From Biostraticola tofi (GTDB lineage Bacteria > Pseudomonadota > Gammaproteobacteria > Enterobacterales > Enterobacteriaceae): a stretch of DNA of 64,000 bases. Positions 1-13,148 of the stretch are shown piece after piece. Both the position numbers and the translations under genes were made by a program. Numbering within the stretch: position 1 is the stretch's first letter; every line of letters begins with the position of its first letter. The notes beneath the pieces were generated by a model that was not told the DNA's origin, searched no databases, and saw only the letters and a list, made by a program, of their open reading frames with translations. The stretch is taken from assembly GCF_004343195.1 (NCBI RefSeq), contig NZ_SMCR01000003.1, forward strand, positions 372,001 to 436,000. Direction: 5' to 3'.

Positions 1-282
1 AAAGCCACCGCCAGTCTTTATCAGGCACTGGCGCAGGAAAGTAAATTCAGCGTGATAGGCGAAGAAAAGCTGGCCAATGCCAAGATGACGCTCGGTCTCT
101 CGGTTGATGATAGCCTGGAATCCCGCAGCAAGGCGGTGGGCCTGGCCCGTTATCTCAGCGCCCAATATGTGCTTTACAGCGATGCCAGCGGCGATGCCCG
201 TCAACCTTCACTGGAAATGCAGCTGATGCTGGTGCAGACCGGTGAAATTATCTGGTCAGGTAAAGGTGCAACGCAAGAATAA
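1..282 (+). CDS. lpoB: Penicillin-binding protein activator LpoB (C-terminal part, 5' end outside window)
   Basis: Outer-membrane lipoprotein that reaches through the periplasm and activates the peptidoglycan synthase PBP1B. Only the last 93 codons are present, with the frame open from base 1. The tail matches E. coli LpoB closely in the stretches SRSKAVGLAR, YVLYSDASG and MQLMLVQTGEIIWSGKG. The lipobox and the proline-rich linker would lie upstream of the window. The next gene, thiK, overlaps its 3' end, the same order as in E. coli. Identification is firm; the N-terminus cannot be assessed. Confidence 0.93.
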   Translation, partial: KATASLYQALAQESKFSVIGEEKLANAKMTLGLSVDDSLESRSKAVGLARYLSAQYVLYSDASGDARQPSLEMQLMLVQTGEIIWSGKGATQE

Positions 283-1138
283 CCCGGAACTGCAGGCGGT
301 GGTCGCCCAGTTGTGTCCTGATAGTCGTCCGGCAAGCGTGACCTATGAACCGGTGTCGGGGCTCACCGGGGAAAGCTGGCGCTTTGACACCGGCCGCCTG
401 CAGGGCTTAGCCAGGGAGGCTTCGCAGGCCAAGAGCCTGCTCGGCGCCAGCCGGCGCCAAGAGTATCGGATTCTCAGACGGCTGCGTCACTGTCACCTGG
501 CCCCCAGTGCTTGGGCTCTGACCCCCGGCTGGCTGCTGGTTGAATGGATAAAGGGCAGGGCGTTTTCAACTGACGAGTGGCAGAACACCCTGGCCGACGG
601 CGGTCTGGCGCGTTGCCTGTCCGGCCTGCATAAGATGCCGTTGCTGGGTTATCCGCTGGCGCTGCCTCAGCGCTTGTTGCGCTGGTGGCATTATGTCGAT
701 CCCTCGCGGCGCACGCCTGCCTGGCTCAAGCTGCATAAGCGCTTTACCCGCAGTACGTTGCCCCGGCCGCTGCTGGTAGCGCCGTTGCATATGGATATCC
801 ACGCCGGCAACCTGATTATCGGCAGCTATCCTGCACAGCCGATGCATTTTATCGACTGGGAATATGCCGGCGATGGCGATATCGCCCTCGAGCTGGCGGC
901 GCTGTTTCGCGGCAATGATGTGAGCCGGCCGCAACAGATGCAGTTTATTGACGATTACTGCCAGGCATCCGGGCTGCACTATACTGCGCCACAGCTGCTG
1001 CGCCAGATCGCCCGGTGGCTGCCGTGGGTCGATTACCTGATGCTGATGTGGTACGAAGTCCGCTGGCAGCAGACCGGCGAAAAAGCGTTCACGGAACTGG
1101 CGGACTGTCTCGGCGCCCGTATGGGCCTGCGCCGCTGA
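266..1138 (+). CDS. thiK: Thiamine kinase ThiK
   Basis: Phosphorylates thiamine to thiamine monophosphate in the salvage pathway; cytosolic, aminoglycoside-phosphotransferase/choline-kinase fold. The catalytic Brenner-type motif HMDIHAGNL and the metal-binding IDWEYAGDGD are intact in the C-terminal half. I chose the GTG at 266: it has an AGG 5 nt upstream and gives a start (VQRKNNP) that aligns with E. coli ThiK (RSNNP); an upstream in-frame GTG at 242 is the alternative. It overlaps lpoB by 17 nt, suggesting translational coupling. The N-terminal half is more diverged than the kinase core. The usual next gene, nagZ, is reduced to a fragment. Confidence 0.85.
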   Translation: MQRKNNPELQAVVAQLCPDSRPASVTYEPVSGLTGESWRFDTGRLQGLAREASQAKSLLGASRRQEYRILRRLRHCHLAPSAWALTPGWLLVEWIKGRAFSTDEWQNTLADGGLARCLSGLHKMPLLGYPLALPQRLLRWWHYVDPSRRTPAWLKLHKRFTRSTLPRPLLVAPLHMDIHAGNLIIGSYPAQPMHFIDWEYAGDGDIALELAALFRGNDVSRPQQMQFIDDYCQASGLHYTAPQLLRQIARWLPWVDYLMLMWYEVRWQQTGEKAFTELADCLGARMGLRR

Positions 1139-1166
1139 AACATCTTCACCGGACGGCCCCCGGCGA

Positions 1167-1301
1167 ATGCAAAATCTGTCGCTGATCAAAGTGATCCCCG
1201 GCCTGACGTTGTACCATCAACAGGTATTTGCCGATCGTTCCGGCTATGCTGACTACCCTGAATACAGCGTGAGGCAGCAGTGGCCTCTGCGCTCCAGTTA
1301 A
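1167..1301 (+). pseudogene. nagZ: Remnant of nagZ (beta-N-acetylglucosaminidase) C-terminus
   Basis: In E. coli nagZ (about 340 codons) sits between thiK and ycfP. Here only about 200 bp separate them. One frame reads QNLSLIKVIPGLTLYHQQVF, which lines up with the NagZ tail [25 protein letters not shown], LYH and the final F are shared. Beyond that the frame degenerates and stops at 1299-1301. The catalytic barrel is gone. I read this as the residue of a large deletion, so NagZ-dependent muropeptide trimming is absent from this locus; a copy elsewhere cannot be excluded. The match rests on about 20 residues, hence moderate confidence. Confidence 0.45.
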
Positions 1302-1345
1302 TGGTTTCTGACGTTTTCAGGCGACTAACATCGACGAGGATATGC

Positions 1346-1888
1346 ATGATTATCTATTTACCCGGCTTTGATTCGAACAGTCCCGGCAACCATGAAAAGG
1401 TGCTGCAACTGCAGTTTATCGATCCTGATGTCCGGCTGATTGGCTACAGCACGCTGCATCCCCGCCATGATATGCAGCACTTGCTGAAGGAAGTCGATAA
1501 AATGCTGCAGCTGTGCGCGGATGAACGGCCGTTGATTTGCGGGGTAGGCCTAGGCGGATTCTGGGCTGAGCGCATCGGTTTCCTTTGCGATATCCGGCAG
1601 GTCATCGTCAATCCCAATTTATGGCCCGAGGAGAACATGCCGGGCAAGATCGACCGGCCGGAAGAGTATCTGGATATCGCGACCAAATGTGTCAGCAATT
1701 TTCGCGAGAAAAACCGCGACCGCTGCCTGGTTCTGCTCTCCCGTACCGATGAAGCGCTGGACAGCCAGCGCAGCGCCAAACACCTGTCGGCCTATTATGA
1801 AATCATCTGGGACGATGTTCAGACGCATAAATTTAAAAATATCTCCCCGCACCTGCAGCGCATTCAGGCATTTAAAACGTTGGGATAA
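1346..1888 (+). CDS. ycfP: YcfP family alpha/beta-hydrolase-like protein
   Basis: 180 residues, the usual length for YcfP, a UPF0227 protein with an esterase-like alpha/beta-hydrolase fold and no established substrate. Strongly conserved blocks include [28 protein letters not shown] and [14 protein letters not shown]. The nucleophile elbow reads GVGLGG instead of GxSxG, as in E. coli. The N-terminal motif is LPGFDSN where E. coli has LHGFDSN, so the oxyanion-type HG is changed to PG. The ATG at 1346 (MIIYL) matches the family start, with a GAGGA-like ribosome site upstream. In E. coli it follows nagZ. Confidence 0.9.
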   Translation: MIIYLPGFDSNSPGNHEKVLQLQFIDPDVRLIGYSTLHPRHDMQHLLKEVDKMLQLCADERPLICGVGLGGFWAERIGFLCDIRQVIVNPNLWPEENMPGKIDRPEEYLDIATKCVSNFREKNRDRCLVLLSRTDEALDSQRSAKHLSAYYEIIWDDVQTHKFKNISPHLQRIQAFKTLG

Positions 1889-2018
1889 TGCGTCAGCTTT
1901 ATCCAACTCGCCGCCGTTAGAGCCTTGGAGCTGTAACGAATTTGCCAAGGGAGATATGTTAGTTTATTGATTATCATCAGATAAAGCTTTCCGGCGTTTT
2001 CCGACATTCTTAAATAAA

Positions 2019-2032
2019 TTGATATATATCAA
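2019..2032. promoter_or_regulatory. FNR-binding site upstream of ndh
   Basis: The sequence TTGATATATATCAA is a perfect FNR consensus (TTGAT-N4-ATCAA) about 135 bp upstream of the ndh start. In E. coli, FNR represses ndh anaerobically from upstream sites of this kind. Role here is inferred from sequence and position. Confidence 0.75.
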
Positions 2033-2166
2033 TTTTGGTATGACCAAATGACCTCAGCATGATATTCTGGCGCCAGCAGATGTTTAATGTAGAGGAACCC
2101 TATGTTATCTAAGGATATTTTAATTTACCTTCAGTTAACTTTTGGTTCACATTCCAGGGGGTCGTT

Positions 2167-3471
2167 TTGACATCACCATTAAAAAAAATCGTTATTGTCG
2201 GCGGCGGCGCCGGCGGTCTTGAACTTGCCACCAGCCTGGGCCGCAAGCTCGGACGGAAAAACAAAGCCGAGATCACACTGGTTGACCGGAACAACAGCCA
2301 TCTCTGGAAACCGCTACTGCACGAAGTCGCTACCGGCACCCTGGATGACGGCGTGGATGCATTGAGTTATATGGCTCATGCGCGTAATCACCATTTTCAT
2401 TTCCAGCTCGGCAGCCTGACCGATATTGACCGGCAGCAGAAGGTGCTGCATCTGGATGAGATCCGAGATGGCGCAGGTGATCTGTTGGTACCGGCCCGTG
2501 CATTGCCTTATGATCTTTTGGTGATGGCGCTGGGCAGCACCTCGAATGACTTTGGTACCCCCGGCGTCAAAGAGCACTGTATTTTCCTCGACAGTCCGGT
2601 GCAGGCCAAACGCTTCCATAACGAAATGATTAACTTGTTCCTGAGATTCTCGGCCCAGCATGACGGGGAGGAACGGGTCAATATCGCTATCGTCGGCGGC
2701 GGCGCCACCGGCGTGGAATTGTCCGCAGAGCTGCACAACGCGGTTCAGCAACTTCACAGCTATGGCTTCAAGGCGCTGGACAGTAAAGCCCTCAATGTGA
2801 CGCTGGTGGAAGCAGGCGAACGTATTCTGCCCGCTCTGCCGCCGCGTATATCCGCAGCCGCGCATCAGGAGCTGACCAAGCTGGGCGTAAGCGTACTGAC
2901 GCAAACCATGGTGACCCAGGCTGATGCCGCCGGGCTGCATACCAAAGACGGTCAGTTGATCCCGGCCGAACTGATGGTATGGGCCGCCGGCATCAAGGCA
3001 CCGGACTTCCTCAAGGATATCGCCGAACTGGAAACTACCCGCACCAACCAGCTAGTGGTAGGGCCGACACTGCAGACTACTCGGGATGCGGATATTTTTG
3101 CCATCGGCGACTGCGCATCATGCCCGCTGCCCAGCGGCGGCTTTGTACCGCCACGTGCCCAGGCGGCACATCAGATGGCTTCGCTGGCTCACAACAACAT
3201 CCTGGCGTTGCTCAAAGGCCAGCCCCTGAAAGACTATACTTATAAAGACCACGGATCGCTGGTTTCGCTCTCGCGCTTCAGCACCGTTGGCAGTCTGATG
3301 GGTAATCTGATGCGCGGTTCGATGATGATAGAAGGACGCATTGCCCGCGCCGTGTATATCTCCTTGTACCGAATGCACCAGATAGCATTGCATGGCTATC
3401 TCAAGACCGGCCTGATCATGCTGGTAGGACGTATCAATCGAGTCATCCGCCCTCATCTTAAACTGCACTGA
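2167..3471 (+). CDS. ndh: NADH:quinone oxidoreductase type II
   Basis: Single-subunit, non-proton-pumping NADH dehydrogenase that passes electrons from NADH through FAD to ubiquinone at the inner membrane. 434 residues, the same length as E. coli Ndh. N-terminal FAD-binding Rossmann motif [11 protein letters not shown] (about residues 9-19), NADH-binding motif [19 protein letters not shown] near residue 175, FAD site IFAIGDCAS, and a basic amphipathic C-terminus (VIRPHLKLH) for membrane attachment. The start is TTG at 2167; the [13 protein letters not shown] start aligns with E. coli [13 protein letters not shown]. Likely FNR-repressed through the site at 2019. Followed by a strong intrinsic terminator. 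Confidence 0.96.
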   Translation: MTSPLKKIVIVGGGAGGLELATSLGRKLGRKNKAEITLVDRNNSHLWKPLLHEVATGTLDDGVDALSYMAHARNHHFHFQLGSLTDIDRQQKVLHLDEIRDGAGDLLVPARALPYDLLVMALGSTSNDFGTPGVKEHCIFLDSPVQAKRFHNEMINLFLRFSAQHDGEERVNIAIVGGGATGVELSAELHNAVQQLHSYGFKALDSKALNVTLVEAGERILPALPPRISAAAHQELTKLGVSVLTQTMVTQADAAGLHTKDGQLIPAELMVWAAGIKAPDFLKDIAELETTRTNQLVVGPTLQTTRDADIFAIGDCASCPLPSGGFVPPRAQAAHQMASLAHNNILALLKGQPLKDYTYKDHGSLVSLSRFSTVGSLMGNLMRGSMMIEGRIARAVYISLYRMHQIALHGYLKTGLIMLVGRINRVIRPHLKLH

Positions 3472-3505
3472 CAGATAAACGCAGAACACAGTCGTGTAGC
3501 TCAGG

Positions 3506-3535
3506 CCTGGTGACAACGTCACCAGGTTTTTTTTT
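3506..3535 (+). terminator. Rho-independent terminator of ndh
   Basis: A 9-bp perfect stem, CCTGGTGAC / GTCACCAGG, with a 3-nt loop (AAC), followed immediately by nine T residues. It lies 35 bp after the ndh stop. Confidence 0.9.
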
Positions 3536-3807
3536 GCCTGCTACAAATCCTCGCGTAGTGATAGCCGCTTAGGAATCTTCTCAAACTTATCTTTTTGCCC
3601 ACCGCGGCTATGCTTTTAGGCAAATAGTCTTATTGCTGACGCCTTAATGTTTGTGCAGACTTCATGTCAACGGCAGGAACTGGTCACGCTCGTCCGCCGT
3701 GCAGTACAGGCGTTATGCCAATGACATGAACATCGCCGCAGCATGAAAATATCGCCTGTCCGTGCCGGTGATGTTCAAAGCGTGGTAACACATCAGGAGG
3801 ATTTCCC

Positions 3808-4347
3808 GTGAATAAATCAATGTTAGCAGGCGTGGGCATCGGTATCGCCGCAGCATCAGGGATAGCGGCAGTGGCTGGTCTGGATGTCTTCTCCTCCAGC
3901 CCTAAATATGCCCAGGTTGTATCGGCATCGCCGATTAACGAAACCATCAAAACGCCTAATCAGCAATGCCGGACCGTCGCGGTGACCCATCGCCGCCAAG
4001 TGCAAGACGAAAATAAAATTGCCGGATCGGTGCTGGGTGCCGTGGCGGGCGGCGTACTTGGGCATCAGTTCGGCGGCGGACGAGGTAAAGATGTCGCAAC
4101 TGTAGCCGGTGCCTTGGCGGGCGGCTATGCCGGCAATCGGGTTCAGGGAAATCTGCAGAATGGCGACACCTACACCACCAATGAGCAGCGTTGTCGCACC
4201 GTATATGAAAAATCTCAAAAGCTAATTGGCTATGATGTCACCTATAAGATTGGCGACGAGCAGGGCAAAATCCGCATGGATCGCGATCCAGGCATGAAAA
4301 TCCCACTCGACAGGCAGGGCCAGCTGATTCTTAACCGCCAGGCCTGA
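3808..4347 (+). CDS. ycfJ: Glycine-zipper 2TM domain protein YcfJ
   Basis: 179 residues. An N-terminal hydrophobic segment (LAGVGIGIAAASGIAAVAGL) resembles a signal anchor. The centre carries a glycine-zipper hairpin (VLGAVAGGVLGHQFGGGRGK, then GALAGGYAGN), typical of envelope 2TM glycine-zipper proteins. The C-terminal domain (YDVTYKIGDEQGKIRMDRDPG) aligns closely with E. coli YcfJ. The function is not established; envelope location is inferred from the hydrophobic segments. GTG start with an AGGAGG-like ribosome site 7-8 nt upstream. Convergent with mfd. Confidence 0.88.
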   Translation: MNKSMLAGVGIGIAAASGIAAVAGLDVFSSSPKYAQVVSASPINETIKTPNQQCRTVAVTHRRQVQDENKIAGSVLGAVAGGVLGHQFGGGRGKDVATVAGALAGGYAGNRVQGNLQNGDTYTTNEQRCRTVYEKSQKLIGYDVTYKIGDEQGKIRMDRDPGMKIPLDRQGQLILNRQA

Positions 4348-4482
4348 CCGGCAAGGTCACGCAGCCGTCATTCCATGACCCCCGCCCCGGCGCTATCCCC
4401 GTGGCGGGGGCTGACTTCTGCACTGGCTGGACTTGCCCGGTCAGCAAATGCAGTTGCAATCGTTCAATTAATCCATTGATGC

Positions 4483-7932
<3,450 letters not shown>

Positions 7933-8141
7933 AAACAAAGTCAAATCTCTTCTCTTGCAGCGGATGGCTATTACAGCATAGCCTGCGGCGATAGGTTCAT
8001 GCAGTGGGCATGATGGCGTATGTTGTTAAGCCGGACAAGAATAAAAGCCGGTTTCAGAGGTGGTTAGTGGTTCCATAATAGAGTTGTACCCTTTATTATC
8101 CTTGTCAACTTTGCTTTAGCAACCGCACCAGACGGAATTCA

Positions 8142-9344
8142 ATGTATCAACCTGTCGCATTATATATTGGCCTGCGTTATATGCGCGGGCGGGCTTCAGA
8201 CCGCTTTGGGCGGTTTGTGTCCTGGCTATCTACCATCGGCATCACTCTGGGCGTCATGGCCCTGGTCACGGTATTATCGGTGATGAATGGCTTTGAGCGC
8301 GAGCTTGAACATAATATTCTCGGCGTCATGCCCCAGGCGCTGCTGACCACGCCGGCCGGTTCGCTGGATCCGCGCCGTATCACCCTTGATGTCGCGGGCA
8401 GGCTAGACGGCGTGAGTCAGGCTGCGCCGCTGACCACCGGCGATGTTATCCTGCAAAGCGCCAAGAGTGTCGCAGTGGGCGTTATGCTCGGCGTTAATCC
8501 TGAAGATGATGAACCGCTGTCGCGTTTTCTGGTCAATACCCGCATGGATCAATTACAACCTGGCGGTTACAGGGTGATTATCGGCGAACAGCTGGCGAGC
8601 CAGCTGGGGATAAAACGCGGAGATCCGCTGCGTCTGATGGTGCCCGGCGCCAGCCAGTTCACGCCGATGGGGCGTATACCCAGTCAGCGGCTGTTTACCG
8701 TTGCCGGCACGTTTAATGCCAGCAGCGAAGTTGATGGCTATGAACTGCTGGTCAATCAGCAGGATGCTTCACGGCTGATGCGCTACCCGGCGGGCAATGT
8801 CACCGGCTGGCGCCTGTGGCTGGATAAACCCCTGGCGGTGGACCAGTTCAGCCGGCAGAGCCTGCCTGAGGGCACGGTGCTGAAAGATTGGCGTGAACGC
8901 AAGGGTGAATTGTTCCAGGCGGTCCGCATGGAAAAAAACATGATGGGTCTGCTGCTGAGCCTGATTGTTGCCGTCGCCGCCTTTAACATCATAACCTCCC
9001 TGGGACTGTTGGTGATGGAAAAGCAGGGTGAAGTCGCGATTTTGCAGACCCAGGGTCTGACGCGTCGGCAAGTGATGCTGGTGTTTATCGTACAGGGCGC
9101 CAGCGCCGGTATTATCGGCGCAGTGCTGGGAGCCGGCCTGGGCGCACTGCTTGCAAGTCAATTAAATAATCTGATGCCGTTAATCGGTACCCTTCTGGAC
9201 GGCGCGGCTTTACCGGTAGCGATTGAGCCGTTGCAGGTGGTCACCATTGCCATCCTGGCCATGGTTGTCGCACTGCTGTCTACGCTTTATCCGTCCTGGC
9301 GCGCGGCCGCCGCTCATCCCGCTGAGGCATTACGTTATGAATAA
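8142..9344 (+). CDS. lolC: Lipoprotein-releasing ABC transporter permease LolC
   Basis: Inner-membrane subunit of LolCDE, which extracts outer-membrane-bound lipoproteins and hands them to the periplasmic chaperone LolA. 400 residues. One N-terminal transmembrane helix ([20 protein letters not shown]), a large periplasmic domain, and three C-terminal helices in the FtsX/MacB-like permease domain ([39 protein letters not shown]; last helix ending [12 protein letters not shown]). The start [18 protein letters not shown] is identical in style to E. coli. It overlaps lolD by 8 nt, so lolCDE is a translationally coupled operon. Confidence 0.96.
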   Translation: MYQPVALYIGLRYMRGRASDRFGRFVSWLSTIGITLGVMALVTVLSVMNGFERELEHNILGVMPQALLTTPAGSLDPRRITLDVAGRLDGVSQAAPLTTGDVILQSAKSVAVGVMLGVNPEDDEPLSRFLVNTRMDQLQPGGYRVIIGEQLASQLGIKRGDPLRLMVPGASQFTPMGRIPSQRLFTVAGTFNASSEVDGYELLVNQQDASRLMRYPAGNVTGWRLWLDKPLAVDQFSRQSLPEGTVLKDWRERKGELFQAVRMEKNMMGLLLSLIVAVAAFNIITSLGLLVMEKQGEVAILQTQGLTRRQVMLVFIVQGASAGIIGAVLGAGLGALLASQLNNLMPLIGTLLDGAALPVAIEPLQVVTIAILAMVVALLSTLYPSWRAAAAHPAEALRYE

Positions 9345-10044
9345 CACACCCTTATTACAGTGCAATCACCTGACCAAGCGCTATCAGGAGGGTAAGCTTT
9401 ATGCCGATGTGCTGCGCGACGTCAGTTTTTCCATGCAGCCTGGCGAGATGATGGCGATCGTCGGCAGCTCTGGCTCAGGCAAAAGCACCTTGCTCCATCT
9501 GCTGGGCGGGCTGGACCAACCGACCAGCGGGGAAGTGATTTTCGAGGGCCAGGAATTGAACCGGCTTTCGTCGCCGGCTCGCGCCCAGATGCGTAACCGC
9601 CGGCTGGGCTTTATCTACCAGTTCCATCATCTGCTACCGGATTTCAGCGCTCTGGAAAATGTGGCCATGCCGCTGCTGATTGGCGGAGGCACTCCCCAGC
9701 AGGCGCAGAAGGATGCGCGTGAAATGCTGGCGGCGGTGGGTCTTGAAAAGCGCAGCCAACATCGCCCGTCCGAGCTGTCCGGCGGTGAGCGTCAGCGTGT
9801 CGCTATTGCCCGGGCATTGGTCAATCGCCCCTCGCTGGTGCTGGCCGATGAACCGACCGGTAACCTGGATAAACGCACGGCGGACAGTATTTTTGAATTG
9901 CTGGGCGAGCTGAACATGCGACAGGGCACGGCATTCCTGGTCGTGACCCATGATCTGCAGCTGGCTGGCCGATTAAACCGCCAGTTGGAAATGCGCGATG
10001 GGCAGTTGCAGGCCGACAGTAATCTGTTGGGAGCCCGCGGATGA
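9337..10044 (+). CDS. lolD: Lipoprotein-releasing ABC transporter ATPase LolD
   Basis: ATPase that powers lipoprotein release by LolCE. 235 residues from the ATG at 9337 ([19 protein letters not shown]); in-frame codons further upstream lie inside lolC. Walker [10 protein letters not shown] at residues 43-51, LolD-type motif [15 protein letters not shown] signature LSGGERQRV, Walker [13 protein letters not shown] and the switch histidine in VVTHD. Overlaps both neighbours (8 nt with lolC, ATGA with lolE). Confidence 0.97.
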   Translation: MNNTPLLQCNHLTKRYQEGKLYADVLRDVSFSMQPGEMMAIVGSSGSGKSTLLHLLGGLDQPTSGEVIFEGQELNRLSSPARAQMRNRRLGFIYQFHHLLPDFSALENVAMPLLIGGGTPQQAQKDAREMLAAVGLEKRSQHRPSELSGGERQRVAIARALVNRPSLVLADEPTGNLDKRTADSIFELLGELNMRQGTAFLVVTHDLQLAGRLNRQLEMRDGQLQADSNLLGARG

Positions 10045-11288
10045 GGGGCATGCCGCTTTCATTGCAGATTGCCTTGCGCTTCAGCCGCGGCAGGCGCCGG
10101 GGCGGCATGGTCTCGCTGATTTCAGTGATTTCCACTATCGGTATTGCGCTGGGCGTGGCGGTGCTGATTATCGGTCTGAGCGCCATGAACGGTTTTGAAC
10201 GTCAGCTGGATGAGCGCATTCTGGCGGTGGTGCCCCATGGCGAGATCGAACCGGTAAATCCGCCTTTCGCAGACTGGCAGGGCGTTATAAAGCGGGTGGA
10301 GAAGGTTGCGGGCATAGTGGCCGCAGCGCCGTATGTTAATTTTACCGGACTGATTGAACGGGGCGCCAAGCTGCAGGCCATTCAGGTAAAAGGGGTGGAT
10401 CCGGCAAAGGAATCCCGGCTGAGCGCTCTGCCTTCATTCATTCAAGGTGATGCCTGGCAACAGTTTACCGCTGGAAAGCAGCAAATCATTCTTGGTAAGG
10501 GCGTAGCGCAACAGCTAGAGGTCAAGCCGGGTGATTGGCTGACCGTGATGATCCCCAATGCCGACCCGCAGATGAAATTGTTGCAGCCCAAGCGCATTCG
10601 CCTGCAGGTCAGCGGCATTCTTTCCCTGAGCGGTATGCTGGATCACAGCTTCGCCATGGTGCCGCTGGCTGATGCCCAGCAGTATCTTGACAAGGGCCAG
10701 GATATCAGCGGCATTGCCATCAAGGTCAACGATGTGTTCGCCGCCAATAAGCTGGTGCGCGATGCGGGCGAAGTGACCCAGGCCTACGTCTATATACGAA
10801 GCTGGATAGGCACCTATGGCTACATGTATCGGGACATTCAGATGGTCCGCGCCATCATGTACCTGGCGATGGTACTGGTCATCGGGGTGGCCTGCTTTAA
10901 TATCGTGTCGACGCTGGTCATGGCGGTCAAAGATAAAAGCGGCGATATCGCGATATTGCGCACTCTGGGCGCCAAGGACCGACTGACACGTGCTATTTTT
11001 ATCTGGTACGGACTGTTATCCGGTTTTACCGGCAGTATCTGCGGCGTGGTAGTGGGTGTACTGGTGGCGCTTAATCTGACGACACTGGTCAAGGGCATCG
11101 AGAATGTGATGGGGCATCCGTTGTTATCCGGGGATATCTATTTTATCGATTTCCTTCCGACCGAGCTGCACTGGAGGGACGTCGCAGGCGTTCTGGCCAC
11201 GGCGCTGTTGCTAAGCCTGCTGGCCAGCTGGTATCCAGCCAGGCGTGCAAGCCGCATTGATCCCGCTAAAGTACTGAGTGGCCGATAA
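10041..11288 (+). CDS. lolE: Lipoprotein-releasing ABC transporter permease LolE
   Basis: Second permease subunit of LolCDE, the one that binds the lipoprotein substrate. 415 residues. N-terminal [21 protein letters not shown] with the first helix, periplasmic domain, then conserved [15 protein letters not shown] leading into three C-terminal helices and the closing motif [19 protein letters not shown]. Start ATG overlaps the lolD stop (ATGA). In E. coli nagK follows; here cobB begins only 24 bp downstream, so nagK has been lost from this position. Confidence 0.96.
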   Translation: MRGMPLSLQIALRFSRGRRRGGMVSLISVISTIGIALGVAVLIIGLSAMNGFERQLDERILAVVPHGEIEPVNPPFADWQGVIKRVEKVAGIVAAAPYVNFTGLIERGAKLQAIQVKGVDPAKESRLSALPSFIQGDAWQQFTAGKQQIILGKGVAQQLEVKPGDWLTVMIPNADPQMKLLQPKRIRLQVSGILSLSGMLDHSFAMVPLADAQQYLDKGQDISGIAIKVNDVFAANKLVRDAGEVTQAYVYIRSWIGTYGYMYRDIQMVRAIMYLAMVLVIGVACFNIVSTLVMAVKDKSGDIAILRTLGAKDRLTRAIFIWYGLLSGFTGSICGVVVGVLVALNLTTLVKGIENVMGHPLLSGDIYFIDFLPTELHWRDVAGVLATALLLSLLASWYPARRASRIDPAKVLSGR

Positions 11289-11312
11289 TCATGTCTCAAG
11301 GATATAAGATGA

Positions 11313-12143
11313 ATGCGTAATCATCGAAGGTTGATCCGGTTTCGTAAAAGTAAACGCCTTCGGGTACAGCGACTGCGATTACGTATTTTCCACCGTGACA
11401 CGATGGCGGTAACCAAGATGAAAAAACCTTTTGTGGTGGTACTGACAGGAGCGGGCATTTCGGCGGAGTCGGGCATCAGGACCTTCCGGGCAGCAGACGG
11501 CCTATGGGAGGATCATCGGGTGGAGGATGTTGCTACCCCCGAGGGATTTGGGCGAGATGCCGCTAAAGTCCAGGCGTTCTACAATGCCCGTCGCAGACAG
11601 CTTCAGCAGCCGGATATCAGGCCTAATGCGGCCCACTTTGCGTTGGCAGAACTTGAACAGGTTTTAGGCGACAACTTTCTGCTGGTCACGCAGAATATAG
11701 ATAACCTGCACGAGCGTGCCGGCAATCGACGAGTGATTCATATGCACGGTGAACTGCTCAAGGTACGCTGTACCGGCAGCGGTCAGATACTTGAGTGGGA
11801 CAGGGACATCCTCGAGGAGGATCGCTGCCACTGCTGTCAGTTTCCTTCCATACTGCGTCCTCATGTGGTGTGGTTTGGTGAAATGCCTTTGGGAATGGAC
11901 GATATTTATCAGGCAATCACTAAAGCGGATTACTTCCTTTCGATAGGCACCTCTGGCCATGTATATCCAGCAGCAGGCTTTGTGCATGAAGCCAGGCTCA
12001 GCGGAGCCAGAACGGTCGAGCTTAATCTGGAGCCAAGCCAAGTAGAGAGCCAATTCGAAGAAAAATTTTATGGGCCGGCTAGTCAATGCGTTCCTGACTA
12101 TGTGGATCAATTTATTACCGGTCTTGCCGCCCAGCGCGGATAA
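11313..12143 (+). CDS. cobB: NAD-dependent protein deacylase CobB (sirtuin, long form)
   Basis: Cytosolic sirtuin that removes acetyl and succinyl groups from lysines, consuming NAD. 276 residues. NAD-binding GAGIS at residues 46-50, [12 protein letters not shown], catalytic histidine in HMHGE, zinc-finger cysteines in KVRC and RCHCCQF, and [11 protein letters not shown]. An arginine-rich N-terminal extension (about 35 residues, [13 protein letters not shown]) matches the longer E. coli CobB isoform; a second internal start at 11403 (MAVTKMKKP) could give the short form. Placed directly after lolE with no nagK. Confidence 0.93.
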   Translation: MRNHRRLIRFRKSKRLRVQRLRLRIFHRDTMAVTKMKKPFVVVLTGAGISAESGIRTFRAADGLWEDHRVEDVATPEGFGRDAAKVQAFYNARRRQLQQPDIRPNAAHFALAELEQVLGDNFLLVTQNIDNLHERAGNRRVIHMHGELLKVRCTGSGQILEWDRDILEEDRCHCCQFPSILRPHVVWFGEMPLGMDDIYQAITKADYFLSIGTSGHVYPAAGFVHEARLSGARTVELNLEPSQVESQFEEKFYGPASQCVPDYVDQFITGLAAQRG

Positions 12144-12174
12144 ACAGATACTCACTCCAATGGAGCGGAAATTT

Positions 12175-12207
12175 AGAGGCTATACTGACAGCAACAGTAT
12201 AGCCTCT
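12175..12207 (+). terminator. Hairpin downstream of cobB, likely terminator
   Basis: A perfect 13-bp stem, AGAGGCTATACTG / CAGTATAGCCTCT, with a 7-nt loop, 31 bp after the cobB stop. The T-rich tail is weak (GCTGATTTTG), so termination is likely but not certain. Confidence 0.6.
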
Positions 12208-12336
12208 GCTGATTTTGCCTCTTATTTATTTTAGCCTATCCTCATTGGTTATTTGCCTTTTAAGGCAAACTACCGGGAGTATAGGTTTATAGCTTGATTT
12301 GAGCCTCTTTTAACCATGTTGCCGGAATAGTTAATC

Positions 12337-12658
12337 TTAGAACTTAACGCTATACGGTAATGCCAGCTCGTTTATCGCATCCAGTCCCGGACTAATAATG
12401 CCGAGAACCATTAAGCGCACCGGCCATTGCGCCCAATATGGGTGCCTGGGGCGTTGCTAAAAGCCCATTAATCGCGCCTGCTACAACTGATACCGGCTTT
12501 TTATGGTGCATCTTATCTTTCAGTATTTGATGGGTAACATTACAGACATCCCTTAGCGCCGCATTGTGCGATGGGCCATTCTAGATACAAGGGCGGGAAG
12601 AATCGGGTCTTTGGACAAAATTAACGTGACTAGTACCTGTACTGTAGCATCCTGGCAT
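12337..12658 (-). pseudogene. Decayed unrecognised gene with amber stop and frameshift
   Basis: On the complement strand an AAGGA ribosome site precedes ATG at 12658. The frame reads MPGCYSTGTSHVNFVQ..., meets an amber stop at 12581-12583 after 25 codons, then continues coherently (NAALRDVCNVTHQILKDK, VSVVAGAINGLLATPQAPIL, GAMAGALNG) to a stop at 12392. A neighbouring frame then gives a plausible natural ending, GIISPGLDAINELALPYSVKF, with a stop at 12337-12339. One stop plus one frameshift would restore a protein of about 106 residues with a glycine/alanine-rich hydrophobic middle. I do not recognise the family. It occupies the position of ycfZ-ymfA-potDCBA in E. coli. Confidence 0.5.
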
Positions 12659-13148
12659 GATTATTTCCTTTTTGGTTGTTTGAGGGAAAAACGTGTCAAG
12701 GGCGTTGAACTCTCACTGAGATTAAGATTAGGGACTCAGGCATCGCTTATTTATCGTGTCTATTCCCTGGCTGAAATCAGGCAAACAAAATAGATTCTTT
12801 CAGCAAAGAAATCATAAATAGCCATGGAGCATTTTTCTTTTGATGCGTTCTCAGCGTTTCCCGTTACCTTAAGCACTACACTAGCAATTGCGTCGGGAAT
12901 GCTCAAACCGAATGCATTGGTCTGAAAATCGCCAGAATTTATTAAATTCTGTAAATAATAGCCGGATACTTTGGCGGATTAGCAATGATTGGTGGGTTAT
13001 AGAGTTTGTCGCCTCAGCAGGTTATGTTAAGGTTTTGATTGAACCGGGCGTAAGTTTTTTCCCTAACGCGGTGAAAACTGACCTGACACAATATTTGAAA
13101 TATCGTCGCTGCCCATAATAGGCGAAAGTGAGGCGACAGGCGGAACAA
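12659..13148. other. Gene-poor stretch before pepT
   Basis: No supportable gene. Two short open frames (12566-12793 and 12888-13118) have poor starts and no recognisable content. The AT-rich composition and the missing pot genes suggest deletion scar and decayed DNA. The pepT promoter presumably lies in its last part. Confidence 0.5.

Noticed and set aside
12888-13118. A 76-codon open frame before pepT
   Set aside because: TTG start without a good ribosome site and no recognisable content.
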